Part shown: one piece after another, positions 15,522-23,288 of the stretch
Layout of the letters: each line of letters begins with the position of its first letter
How positions within the stretch are numbered: position 1 is the stretch's first letter
Assembly (NCBI GenBank): GCA_021324685.1
Contig: JAJPIQ010000042.1
Location: 1-39,742 of the forward strand
Direction: 5' to 3'
DNA length: 39,742 bases
Origin: Bacteroidota bacterium
GTDB taxonomy: Bacteria; Bacteroidota; Ignavibacteria; Palsa-1295
Position numbers and translations under genes: made by a program
Notes under the pieces: model-generated
The model's input: only the letters and a program-made list of their open reading frames with translations
Told to the model about the DNA's origin: nothing
The model's database searches: none

Positions 15522-16859
15522 ATGCGTTCTCTTAGCTTCAAATCGGTCCTGGCAGCAGCGCTTCTTGCCTGCGCTATGGCAAGTACACCGCTGGTGCACA
15601 CGGCGAGCGCGATGCCCAATTTCGCGCGCAAATACGGCCTCGGCTGTGGGAGTTGCCACGATGTCGTTCCAAAACTGAACGAATTCGGCTGGAAATTCCG
15701 CGCGGCAGGATACCGGATGCCAGATGAAATCGGCAAAGCCAAACCGACGATGAACCTCGGCGATTATTTCGCAGGGCGCATCAATTTTTCGATCAATCAG
15801 GCTTCGGCCACCGCCGCAACTCCCGGTTCCCAGTCGATCAATAACTTCAACATTGCTTTTACGGGTGGATCGATCTATGCGCTCTTCGGAGCTCTGACGC
15901 CGAACATTTCTTCGGAATCGGAACTCGGTTTCAGTACCAGCGGTACGCTTTCGGTTTCAACGGCGTCCGTTGGATATTATTCGGGAGATGAGAATAATTG
16001 GTTTGTCGGCCGCATCGGTATCATCAATACCCTCCAGGGGTATGGCGGTTCGGATCGCGGTTGGAGCGGCAGCCCGCTGATGAATTCGGCCTATCCGATC
16101 AGCCTCTATTCTTATGAGCAGGGCGATAAAACGAAGCCCGCTTACACCGGCCTTACAGGATCGAATATGGGAATTGATTTAGGGTACGTGTTCGGTCAGG
16201 CGACGGTCCATGCCGAAGCCCTGAGCGGCTATACGTACGCGAGCGGCAAACCGTCCGCAGCTCTCGCTGGAAAACCGATGGGAACCGGCGCCGGCCAAGC
16301 ACCTTCGGCGAATTCGTTCGACTATATGTTCTGGGCGAACTACATCCTGACCGATGATGGCGGCGGTATCTCGGCGGCGTATTATATCGGTCAGGCCGAT
16401 ATCAATACAAACACAACGGCCAATACCTCGAACGTCGATTCGCTCTTCTGGCAAAATAAATTCACGCGGTATGCGATCTATGCCAGCTATCCGATTCCCG
16501 TAGTAAAGGCCCTCTTGCTTGCCGGTTATGAAGGCGGCAAGGACAATAGTTGGGCGCTCAAAACCTTTGTGTACGGCCCGGATATCAGCAGTCATGGGTA
16601 CTTTGGCGAACTCGATTATCCGATCACCGATCTCGTCGGCGTGGGCGCACGATACGATGCCGTGACTCCCGATAACTCGCACACAAATAATAACATCACG
16701 GTCATCACGGCCTATTGCGATTACAACTTCGGCGATGGATTTGCAGTCACCGGCTCCTATTCGGTCAAGAATACCGATACCCCGGCTTCGAATGGCGTCG
16801 ATCTCCTGGGAACGGCCAAGAACAATGCGTTCTCGCTAAAAGTAAGTTGGTTCCAATAA
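15522..16859 (+). CDS. Cyc2-like outer-membrane cytochrome-porin, copy A
   Basis: 445 residues. A signal peptide (residues 1-30, cut after ASA) is followed at once by a short heme domain: FARKYGLGCGSCH with the c-heme site at 42-46, then VPKLNEFGWKFRAAGY. The remaining 370 residues are alternating short strands rich in Gly, Ser, Asn and Tyr with no further cysteine pair, as in an outer-membrane beta-barrel, ending in VSWFQ. This order (FAR-x-x-G, CxxCH, P-x-LN-x-FG, A-x-GY, barrel) is that of Cyc2, the fused cytochrome-porin that takes electrons from Fe(II) at the cell surface in several iron oxidisers. Cyc2-like proteins are broader than iron oxidation, so the donor here is not proven. The next gene, a periplasmic monoheme cytochrome, starts 20 nt downstream. 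A second copy lies at 24083. Confidence 0.75.
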   Translation: MRSLSFKSVLAAALLACAMASTPLVHTASAMPNFARKYGLGCGSCHDVVPKLNEFGWKFRAAGYRMPDEIGKAKPTMNLGDYFAGRINFSINQASATAATPGSQSINNFNIAFTGGSIYALFGALTPNISSESELGFSTSGTLSVSTASVGYYSGDENNWFVGRIGIINTLQGYGGSDRGWSGSPLMNSAYPISLYSYEQGDKTKPAYTGLTGSNMGIDLGYVFGQATVHAEALSGYTYASGKPSAALAGKPMGTGAGQAPSANSFDYMFWANYILTDDGGGISAAYYIGQADINTNTTANTSNVDSLFWQNKFTRYAIYASYPIPVVKALLLAGYEGGKDNSWALKTFVYGPDISSHGYFGELDYPITDLVGVGARYDAVTPDNSHTNNNITVITAYCDYNFGDGFAVTGSYSVKNTDTPASNGVDLLGTAKNNAFSLKVSWFQ

Positions 16860-16879
16860 GACCGAAAGGAATACATTCG

Positions 16880-17227
16880 ATGAAAAAGATTCTGTTCTTA
16901 GGGCTGGTGGTCACCGGTCTCTTTACCGGTGCCACCCTGAAGAGCGATGGGACCTCCGGCAAGTCGATCTTCCTTGATAACAAGTGCAACAAGTGCCATT
17001 CGATCGAGTCGCAGGGGATTCAGCATACCAGCGCACCGCCCGACGGCGCGAAGTATCCGCCGCCCGACCTCTCCGACGTCGGCAATCGACATACGCAGGA
17101 CTGGATGAAGCAGTGGCTGCATAAGGAAGTCGAACAGCACGGCAAGAAGCACATGAAGAAGTTCGAAGGTTCGGATGACGATCTTAACACGCTAACGAAA
17201 TGGCTCGCAGGTCTAAAGAAGAAGTAA
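16880..17227 (+). CDS. Periplasmic monoheme c-type cytochrome
   Basis: 115 residues from ATG 16880, preceded by GAAAGGAA; the longer frame from 16715 lies inside the upstream gene and is not real. A signal peptide covers residues 1 to about 20. The single heme site CNKCH is at 36-40, with methionines near 75 and 91-92 as possible sixth ligands. The mature protein is small and lysine-rich, like soluble electron carriers. It sits between a Cyc2-like porin and the Rieske gene, whose start overlaps it by 28 bases. The likely job is to carry electrons between the outer-membrane cytochrome and the bc complex, or to act as the complex's cytochrome c subunit; this is inferred from position. Confidence 0.85.
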   Translation: MKKILFLGLVVTGLFTGATLKSDGTSGKSIFLDNKCNKCHSIESQGIQHTSAPPDGAKYPPPDLSDVGNRHTQDWMKQWLHKEVEQHGKKHMKKFEGSDDDLNTLTKWLAGLKKK

Positions 17228-17787
17228 GCGAATCGTTCCACAACGCTCCCTCCTCCTCGCCGGAAGGAGGGAGCGCTTCGGAACTTGGCCGGCGAGGGTT
17301 CCTCGCGTGGTTCCTTGGGATCGGGACGGTCTCCGTGGCCGGCGCGTTATCGGTGCCTCTCGTCCGCTTTGCGCTCGATCCGCTCACGCGGACGTCCACC
17401 GAAACGGAGTGGTCGGACTTAGGCTCGGTCGATGATTTTACCGAAACCGAAGTTCCCCAGAAACGGACGATCTCAATCATCCAAATCGATGGCTGGCGCA
17501 AAGTGACCTCCGATAAAGTGATCTATGTGATCAAGGGCGCGGACGGAACGCTCGGAGTGTTTACGGCCGTCTGTCCGCACCTGGGATGCTCCGTCAAGTG
17601 GAACGATAATAACCATCAATTCAAATGTCCGTGTCATAACGGGACGTTCACGAATGTCGGTAAGCTCGTTTCGGGACCCCCACCGCGCGATATGGATACG
17701 CTCGAGTCGAAGGTCGAGGACGGCCACCTCAAAGTTCGCTATCAATCCTTCCGAAATCTCGTCAAGACCAAGGAGGTGATGGCATGA
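17200..17787 (+). CDS. qcrA: Rieske iron-sulfur protein of the cytochrome bc complex
   Basis: 195 residues. The N-terminus has a twin-arginine-like signal anchor (GRRGFLAWFLG, residues 30-40), so the folded protein is probably exported by Tat and stays anchored. The [2Fe-2S] ligands are complete: CPHLGC at 125-130 (Cys125, His127, disulfide Cys130) and CPCH at 143-146 (Cys143, Cys145, His146), followed by the proline loop GPPPRDMD. It takes electrons from quinol and passes them to a c-type heme. Its start lies inside the end of the preceding cytochrome gene and its stop overlaps the next start, so all three are translationally linked. Confidence 0.95.
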   Translation: MARRSKEEVSESFHNAPSSSPEGGSASELGRRGFLAWFLGIGTVSVAGALSVPLVRFALDPLTRTSTETEWSDLGSVDDFTETEVPQKRTISIIQIDGWRKVTSDKVIYVIKGADGTLGVFTAVCPHLGCSVKWNDNNHQFKCPCHNGTFTNVGKLVSGPPPRDMDTLESKVEDGHLKVRYQSFRNLVKTKEVMA

Positions 17788-19220
17788 GAGAACGAATGCG
17801 AAACATACCATTCCTGCGTTGGCTCGATGCTCGAACCGGCCTGTTCCACCTCACGAGTGAGGCGCTCGATGAGCCGATCCCAGGCGGAGCTCGATGGTCC
17901 TATGTGTTTGGTTCCGGATTGCTCTATATCCTCGTTTCTCAGATCGTGACCGGTGTGTTCCTCGCGATGTACTATGTCGCGAGTGCCGACCATGCCCACA
18001 CGACGATCGAGTACATCACGAAATCCGTAACGGCCGGCGCCTTTTTGCGCAGCCTGCATTCGTATGGATCGAGTGCCATGGTCGTTACGCTCGTCGTCCA
18101 TCTGGCCCAGACCTACTTTTTCGGTTCCTATAAAGGGCGAAGGGAACTCTTGTGGCTCTCGGGGCTGCTGCTCTTTGCGCTCGTGGTCGGTATGGCATTT
18201 ACCGGATACCTGCTGCCGTGGGACCAAAAGGCCTATTTTGCCACGGCGGTCGGAACGAATATTGCCGGCGAAGTTCCATTGATCGGCAACTGGCTGAAGG
18301 AACTGATGCGGGGCGGTACCGAAATGGGAACCCTGACGCTTTCCCGATTTTTCGTAGCCCATGTCTTTCTGATCCCGGCGGGTATCTTCGCATGTGTCGG
18401 CCTGCATGTCTTTTTGTTCCGCAAAGCCGGGAGTGCCGGACCGATCGACGAAGATCCGGTCGTGCCGACCCAAAGGACGGAACAATTTTATCCGAAGCAG
18501 GTCCTGATGGACATCGTCTTTGCCACGGTTCTCGTTGGTACCTTAGGGCTCCTTGCCTATTTAGCTCCGGTCGGGCTCGGCCCGAAGGCGAATCCGGCAG
18601 ACACTTCGTTCCTTCCACGCCCCGAATGGTATTATCTTCCGATCTTTCAATGGTTGAAATACTGGAACGGCGGCCTTGCCGTGGTCGGCATTGTCGTGAT
18701 TCCAGGGATCATTGCACTGGCTCTCGTTCTCTTACCGTTCCTCGACCGCCGCCGCGAGCGGCGGCCGTGGAAACGGCCCGTGGCGTCCTTTTCGTTTGCG
18801 ATCGTGTTATGTGCGCTGCTGTTCCTGGGCTGGCAAAGCGGGCACGAAGATGGGAGCGATCCCTCCGTGGCCACGCAACTGTCGCGGCAGGACTCGATCG
18901 CCACCGCCTTCATGGCGGCTCCGTTCGAACCGGTCGTGATCGGCGCTCCGGCCGCAGCGGCGCAGCAGTTGAGTCCCGAAGCGGCGGCGGGAAGGAAATT
19001 ATTCCTCGACAATTCCTGCGACCAGTGCCATGGCGAAAATGCGGACGGGACCGATAAAGCGCCAAAACTCATCGGCGTTGGAACAAAATTTCCATTGGAC
19101 ACCCTGAAATCGAGATTGCTGAACCCCACGAAAAAAGCGCGCGATGCCGATATGGACCCCGTCGAACTTCCCGACGATCAGTTCCAGCAATTGGTCGCGT
19201 ACCTGGTAAGCTTAAAGTAA
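17784..19220 (+). CDS. Cytochrome b of a bc complex with fused C-terminal cytochrome c
   Basis: 478 residues. The four-helix heme-binding part has His92/His106 and His193/His208. The spacing of 14 and 15 residues is that of b6-type proteins, not the 13 and 13 of mitochondrial-type cytochrome b. The quinol-site motif PEWY follows in a subunit-IV-like part joined in the same chain. After the last membrane helix a linker leads to a cytochrome c domain with CDQCH at 412-416 and a Met ligand candidate near 455-457. One protein therefore does the work of cytochrome b and of the c1/f heme. Together with the Rieske protein it oxidises menaquinol or ubiquinol and reduces periplasmic cytochromes, pumping protons. 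Confidence 0.95.
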   Translation: MRERMRNIPFLRWLDARTGLFHLTSEALDEPIPGGARWSYVFGSGLLYILVSQIVTGVFLAMYYVASADHAHTTIEYITKSVTAGAFLRSLHSYGSSAMVVTLVVHLAQTYFFGSYKGRRELLWLSGLLLFALVVGMAFTGYLLPWDQKAYFATAVGTNIAGEVPLIGNWLKELMRGGTEMGTLTLSRFFVAHVFLIPAGIFACVGLHVFLFRKAGSAGPIDEDPVVPTQRTEQFYPKQVLMDIVFATVLVGTLGLLAYLAPVGLGPKANPADTSFLPRPEWYYLPIFQWLKYWNGGLAVVGIVVIPGIIALALVLLPFLDRRRERRPWKRPVASFSFAIVLCALLFLGWQSGHEDGSDPSVATQLSRQDSIATAFMAAPFEPVVIGAPAAAAQQLSPEAAAGRKLFLDNSCDQCHGENADGTDKAPKLIGVGTKFPLDTLKSRLLNPTKKARDADMDPVELPDDQFQQLVAYLVSLK

Positions 19221-19224
19221 GCGT

Positions 19225-19731
19225 ATGGAAACAAATGGTTTTACCGTAACCGACCATGGAACGAAAGTATCGCTCCATCTTGAACGCGCCCTCCGCCTCA
19301 TTGGCACCAACGAAAAAGGGCAGGAGACCGCGTTCGACACCAGCGTGAAAGGCGGCGGGTCCGATACCGCTGCCAGCCCGATGGAGACCGTGCTCGAAGC
19401 CGTTGCGGCCTGTATGGCGATGGACGTCATTCCGATCCTTCGGAAGCGGCGAAAAACGATCACCGATTTTTCGGTCCATCTCACCGGCGAGCGGGCTGCA
19501 ACGCATCCCCGCGTCTTTACGAAGATCGCGATGCAAATCGAATTGGTGAGCCCCGACGTCACCATGGAAGAACTCACCCATGCGCTCGAACTTTCCGAGA
19601 CGACCTATTGCAGCGTGAGCGCCATGCTCCGCCGGAGCGGCTGCGAGATCGCTTGGGAAGCCGTTTTGAAAGATTCCCACGATGGAGCCGTCCAGCGTGC
19701 TCGATCGGACATTCATCACATATTGAATTAA
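19225..19731 (+). CDS. OsmC-family peroxide reductase
   Basis: 168 residues. OsmC/Ohr proteins are small dimeric thiol peroxidases acting on organic hydroperoxides. The two reactive cysteines are in the expected places: Cys63 in AVAACMAMDV, at the start of the central helix, and Cys129 in TTYCSVSAML. The motif SPMETVLEAVAAC is typical of the YhfA-like OsmC branch rather than Ohr. It begins 4 nt after the cytochrome b stop, so it may be cotranscribed and protect against peroxides made by respiration. Confidence 0.9.
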   Translation: METNGFTVTDHGTKVSLHLERALRLIGTNEKGQETAFDTSVKGGGSDTAASPMETVLEAVAACMAMDVIPILRKRRKTITDFSVHLTGERAATHPRVFTKIAMQIELVSPDVTMEELTHALELSETTYCSVSAMLRRSGCEIAWEAVLKDSHDGAVQRARSDIHHILN

Positions 19732-19737
19732 ACGATC

Positions 19738-19953
19738 ATGGACCATTTTGTTGACTTTATGCGCAGTGCCGTTGGGCGCACCGTGCGGATCGTGCTCGGC
19801 CTGGTCCTGATCGGGCTCGGCTTGTTCGGGGATGCCGGCTTCTTTGTGGGAATTATTGGACTCGTTCCACTGGTCGCCGGATGGGTGAACTTTTGCCTCT
19901 TCGCGCCACTCTTTGGGCGGACCATCTGGGGAAAACCCCGGGTCGCGCATTAA
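19738..19953 (+). CDS. DUF2892 small inner-membrane protein
   Basis: A 71-residue protein with two hydrophobic helices (around 18-30 and 34-58), a conserved GR(T/x)VRIVLG start and the WxNFCLFAPLFG end that mark the DUF2892 (YgaP transmembrane-like) family. Relatives are often fused to, or sit beside, rhodanese domains; none is present here. It follows the OsmC gene by 6 nt. The function is unknown; the single Cys near residue 53 could bind sulfur, as proposed for relatives. Confidence 0.8.
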   Translation: MDHFVDFMRSAVGRTVRIVLGLVLIGLGLFGDAGFFVGIIGLVPLVAGWVNFCLFAPLFGRTIWGKPRVAH

Positions 19954-19995
19954 TCCGGGCGTCCGCGCCCATCCATTTTCCGAACTCTCCCTATC

Positions 19996-21396
19996 ATGAA
20001 GACGATCATCGAGCCCTTCAAGATCAAAATGGTGGAGCAGCTCCGCTTTACCACACGCTCCGAGCGGGAACGTTTGCTCGAAGCGGCATCCTACAATCCC
20101 TTTTTGCTCCATTCCGATGACGTCCTCATCGACCTTCTGACCGATAGCGGCACCACCGCCATGAGCGCCAAGCAATGGTCCGCGCTCATGGACGGGGACG
20201 AGGCCTACGCCGGTTCCCGAAGCTACTATCGCTTCGAAGAAGTCGTTCGGGATATTACGGGCTTCAAACATATCATTCCCACGCACCAGGGACGCGCGGC
20301 CGAAAAGATCCTCTTTAGCCTGGTCGGCGGTCCGGGAAGGATCATTCCGAATAACACCCACTTCGATACGACGAGGGCGAACATCGAGGTCTCCGGCGCC
20401 CAGGCGATCGACCTGCCGAATGCCCTGGGGCTCGTCCCCGAAATGGTTGCCGATTTCAAAGGGAACATGGACACGGAACTCCTCGAGGAACTTATTCTTG
20501 GGGAAGGCCCGGGACGCATCCCGGTCATTATGCTCACCGTCACCAACAATACCGGCGGCGGACAGCCGGTCTCGATGGCGAACATTCGTGCCGTGAGCGA
20601 GATCGCGCATGCCTATGGGATTCCGTTCTTTCTCGACGCCTGCCGGTTCGCCGAGAACGCCATGTTCATCAAGCTTCGGGAACCCGGATACGAATCGGTT
20701 CCCGTCAAGTCCATCGTGCAGGAGATGTTCTCCTATGCCGACGGCTGCACGATGAGCGCCAAAAAAGACGGGCTCGTCAACACCGGCGGATGGCTTGCGA
20801 TGAACGACGATACGCTCGCCATGCAGGCCCGCAACGTCCTGATCGTTACCGAAGGCTTCACGACCTATGGCGGCCTTGCCCGCCGGGACCTCGAAGCCAT
20901 CGCCCGCGGCCTCGAAGAAGTGCTCGACGAATCGTACCTTGCGTACCGGCTCCGTTCCGTCCAGTATCTGGGCGACGCGCTCGAACTCGGCGGAGTTCCC
21001 ATTGTGCGGCCCACCGGCGGCCATGCGGTCTATCTTGACGCCAAACGCTTTGTGCCGCACATCCCGCCCGAAGAATACCCGGGCCAGGCCATCGTCTGTG
21101 CGCTCTATCTTCATGCCGGAATTCGGACCGTCGAGATCGGCAGCGTCATGTTCGGTAAGTACGATGCCGCCGGGCGCCTGGTGCCGGCGTCGATGGAACT
21201 TGTTCGGCTCGCCATCCCGCGCCGGGTTTATACTCAAAGCCATATCGACTATATTGCCGAAGCAGTCACCGAAGTCTATAACGACCGCGCCATGCTCAGC
21301 GGCCTTTCGATCGCGTATGAAGCGCCGGTCCTTCGCCATTTCACCGCGCAGTTCGAACCGATCGGCGTTCTTCACTCCGCCGCCTCCGGCAGGTAA
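19996..21396 (+). CDS. tnaA: Tryptophanase (tryptophan indole-lyase)
   Basis: 466 residues, a PLP-dependent beta-eliminating lyase that cuts tryptophan to indole, pyruvate and ammonia. The family core is intact: LLTDSGTTAMS, GDEAYAGS, PTHQGRAAE, GGQPVSMAN, DACRFAENA and MSAKKDG with PLP-binding Lys257. The close relative tyrosine phenol-lyase has Arg381 in MERG to hold phenol. Here the same position is Ile381 in VEIGS, as in tryptophanase, and RHFTA near the C-terminus also follows tryptophanase. No tnaC-like leader peptide and no tnaB permease lie next to it. It is surrounded by respiratory genes to which it has no obvious metabolic tie; indole signalling or use of tryptophan as a carbon source are possible roles. 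Confidence 0.93.
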   Translation: MKTIIEPFKIKMVEQLRFTTRSERERLLEAASYNPFLLHSDDVLIDLLTDSGTTAMSAKQWSALMDGDEAYAGSRSYYRFEEVVRDITGFKHIIPTHQGRAAEKILFSLVGGPGRIIPNNTHFDTTRANIEVSGAQAIDLPNALGLVPEMVADFKGNMDTELLEELILGEGPGRIPVIMLTVTNNTGGGQPVSMANIRAVSEIAHAYGIPFFLDACRFAENAMFIKLREPGYESVPVKSIVQEMFSYADGCTMSAKKDGLVNTGGWLAMNDDTLAMQARNVLIVTEGFTTYGGLARRDLEAIARGLEEVLDESYLAYRLRSVQYLGDALELGGVPIVRPTGGHAVYLDAKRFVPHIPPEEYPGQAIVCALYLHAGIRTVEIGSVMFGKYDAAGRLVPASMELVRLAIPRRVYTQSHIDYIAEAVTEVYNDRAMLSGLSIAYEAPVLRHFTAQFEPIGVLHSAASGR

Positions 21397-21767
21397 TACA
21401 TTCGTCCATTTCGCGCTTGGGGGAGGGGTCAGGGAAGGGAGTTTGCGAAAACAACTCAATTTCGCCATTCTTTCTTTAAGCAACCGCTAGATCTGTTTTG
21501 GACGGGGGAAAATTTTCATGAACTCGATCTATTTTTTCATGAAATTTATATTTTCTGTAAGAAATATATAAAAATCCGAAATTTTCAACCATAAATATAT
21601 CAAAAAAGTTTCCGAAAATTGATAAAGAGTTGCGATTTCTATATGTACTGATTTAAATTGTCGTGAGGAATAGCGTATTTAAAGATATAACTTGAAAACA
21701 TAAACAATTACATCAATCAATAGATTGATAAAATGAACCATAATATCAATATATGAGTTGAATTTGT
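21397..21767. other. Gene-free AT-rich stretch upstream of the mobile mystery pair
   Basis: About 370 bases. From about 21500 it is strikingly AT-rich compared with both flanks, with repeated AAATAT and ATATAT runs, which marks the edge of the inserted two-gene module. Its last 60 bases hold the ATCAAT/ATTGAT repeats described separately. No open frame has a ribosome binding site. Confidence 0.55.
21712..21750. promoter_or_regulatory. Cluster of ATCAAT half-sites, likely operator of the XRE regulator
   Basis: Four copies of a 6-bp half-site in both orientations lie just before the regulator gene: ATCAAT at 21712-21717 and 21716-21721, ATTGAT at 21724-21729 and ATCAAT at 21745-21750. The middle two form the palindrome ATCAAT-AG-ATTGAT, and the last two form ATTGATA-N13-TATCAAT. 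XRE-type antitoxins usually repress their own promoter through such sites. This is inferred from symmetry and position only. Confidence 0.4.
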
Positions 21768-22223
21768 GTGAAGAAGACGCAAAGGAAGCAATTGGATGAG
21801 ATCTTTCGCGAAGCCTACGCTTATCCGGCGTTCGAAGCACCCTCGAAGGGATGGCTGCGGGCCATTCGCGAATCGCTGGGAATGCCGCTGCGAACATTGG
21901 CCGAGCGAGTGGGGACCTCGCCGCAGGCGATCCAACAGATCGAAAAACGGGAAGCGAATCAAAGCATTACCCTGGCATCGCTTCGAAGCGCAGCCGAATC
22001 CCTCGATTGTGTGCTCCTCTATGCGATCGTTCCCAAACGCCCGCTCCAGGAGACGATCCGGACCGCCGCGGAGCAAGCGGCGGATACCATCCTGAGCGGG
22101 GCGGCCCAAACGATGGAACTGGAAGACCAGACCGTTCGAAAAGCCCCGATGGAGACCACGCGAGAGGAACTGATCCTGGAACTCGAAAAGAACCCTCGGC
22201 TTCTCTGGAGATGGGTAAAATGA
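21768..22223 (+). CDS. Mobile mystery protein A, XRE-type regulator or antitoxin
   Basis: 151 residues from a GTG at 21768. The N-terminus KKTQRKQLDEIF and a helix-turn-helix of XRE type (about residues 37-66, SLGMPLRTLAERVGTSPQAI) match the 'mobile mystery protein A' family, which is found almost always upstream of the Fic protein 'mobile mystery protein B'. The C-terminal half is a charged helical tail. The stop codon overlaps the first ATG of the repeat region between the two genes. By analogy with other HTH-Fic pairs it probably represses the operon and may neutralise the Fic protein. Both genes lack any link to the respiratory genes around them, so they were probably inserted. Confidence 0.85.
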   Translation: MKKTQRKQLDEIFREAYAYPAFEAPSKGWLRAIRESLGMPLRTLAERVGTSPQAIQQIEKREANQSITLASLRSAAESLDCVLLYAIVPKRPLQETIRTAAEQAADTILSGAAQTMELEDQTVRKAPMETTREELILELEKNPRLLWRWVK

Positions 22224-22280
22224 AGTCCCGCTGGAGATGGTGAAATGAAGTTCCGCTGGAGATGGTGAAATGAAGTTCCG
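22205..22280 (+). repeat. Three tandem 25-nt repeats carrying ribosome sites and two mini-ORFs
   Basis: The unit CTGGAGATGGTGAAATGAAG plus TTCCG occurs at 22231-22255 and 22256-22280, with a diverged 26-nt first copy at 22205-22230. Each unit holds a GGAGAT ribosome-site-like sequence, a stop and a start codon. As a result two seven-codon frames appear, MKSRWRW (22220-22243) and MKFRWRW (22245-22268). Each begins at or just after the previous stop (ATGA, then TGAAATG), and the last ATG (22270) starts the Fic gene. Translation can therefore pass by coupling from the regulator through two tiny peptides to the Fic protein. Confidence 0.9.
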
Positions 22281-22869
22281 TTATCCCGAGGGTGCTACGC
22301 CGATCGATCCCAATGAGGAGAAGGACCTCATTCCATCGAACATCACCACGCAGCGGGAACTGAACGAAGTGGAATATGAGAATATTGTCCGCTCTCGAAT
22401 GTGGTCGAGAGGCCGAAGGCATGGTAACCTTTTAACGGTTGCATTCCTCGAGCGTCTTCACCAGCGAATGTTTGGCGACGTCTGGAAGTGGGCCGGGAAG
22501 CGCAGGCAAAAGGAACTTCAAAACGAAAAGTTCTCGCACTTCTATTCGATTCCGGTCGAGATCGAAACGGCGCTTGCCGATTTCCGCTACCGCCTCGACT
22601 ACGCTCCGCCGAGCACGCATAAGGAGTGGGACCGGCTCGGCGCGGAATTCCATCACCGGATCGTTACGATACACTATTTCAATAATGGCAACGGACGCCA
22701 TGCGCGCGAGCTGACCGATCTCCTGCTCCTGCAACATGGCGAAGAACCCTTCACCTGGGGAAGCGGATCGATCGCGGAAATGAGCGAAACACGCAACCGC
22801 TATATCGCGGCACTCCACGCCGCCGATGCCGGCGATTATACCTTACTCGCGGAATTTGTGAGGAGCTAA
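22270..22869 (+). CDS. Mobile mystery protein B, Fic-domain protein
   Basis: 199 residues. Fic proteins transfer AMP or related groups from nucleotides to target proteins. The signature HxFx(D/E)GNGRxxR appears at 135-146 as HYFNNGNGRHAR: catalytic His135 and both arginines are kept, but the usual acidic residue at position five is Asn139. The N-terminus (MKFRYPEGATPIDPNE, DLIP, ITTQRELNEVE) is characteristic of the mobile mystery protein B family. There is no obvious inhibitory (S/T)xxxE(G/N) helix in the first 60 residues, so control may come from the partner protein or from translation through the upstream repeat. The start at 22270 is fixed by family length and by the repeat structure. 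Confidence 0.88.
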   Translation: MKFRYPEGATPIDPNEEKDLIPSNITTQRELNEVEYENIVRSRMWSRGRRHGNLLTVAFLERLHQRMFGDVWKWAGKRRQKELQNEKFSHFYSIPVEIETALADFRYRLDYAPPSTHKEWDRLGAEFHHRIVTIHYFNNGNGRHARELTDLLLLQHGEEPFTWGSGSIAEMSETRNRYIAALHAADAGDYTLLAEFVRS

Positions 22870-22900
22870 CATCCTGACAATGCAAAGCGCCAGCTATACA

Positions 22901-23065
22901 ATGTCATTCCCGCGGATGCGGGAATCCAGGTTCGAGGAATTATAGCGCATGGTGGAGTAATCGCTCCGCGCTTGCTGCGATCCAAACTTAATTGTTCGTC
23001 TCCGCCGGGCCTGGATTCCCGGCGCATGAGCGATCGTGCGTGCTTCGCGGGAAGGACAAAACTTA
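22901..23065. repeat. Imperfect inverted-repeat element, likely a small dispersed palindromic repeat
   Basis: TTCCCGC-GGAT-GCGGGAA forms a perfect hairpin at 22907-22924. CGGGAATCCAGG (22919-22930) is repeated in inverted orientation as CCTGGATTCCCG (23010-23021). The motif (ATTCCCGC...GCGGGAATCCAGG) is the kind found in small dispersed palindromic elements of many bacteria. It lies just after the mobile mystery pair. No gene is present between 22870 and 23288. Confidence 0.55.
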
Positions 23066-23288
23066 TTATCATACACTGCGAACTTGCAGTAAAGCGCTAG
23101 GCAGGGCGAATCAAGTCCTCAAAAAAGGAAAGAAATCTTACAGCGCCGAAAAAAAGTTTACGGCGACCCTTGATAGAAAAGCGGGCAAATTCAATCAGAT
23201 TGTGCAATTCGGAAGATTTCTTGACGTGGCATAATCTGAGAGAACATTCTAAGTTAGTTTTTTTTACACTTCTAATTTCCTGTACAAA

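Noticed and set aside
19996-21396. Tyrosine phenol-lyase
   Set aside because: The fold and many motifs are shared, but the phenol-binding Arg of MERG is Ile in VEIGS here, and the C-terminal RHFTA matches tryptophanase.
23140-23288. FNR/CRP-type site upstream of the cupredoxin-like gene
   Set aside because: TTGAT and ATCA-like pieces occur (for example CAATCAGATTG), but none has the TTGAT-N4-ATCAA spacing, so no site was called.
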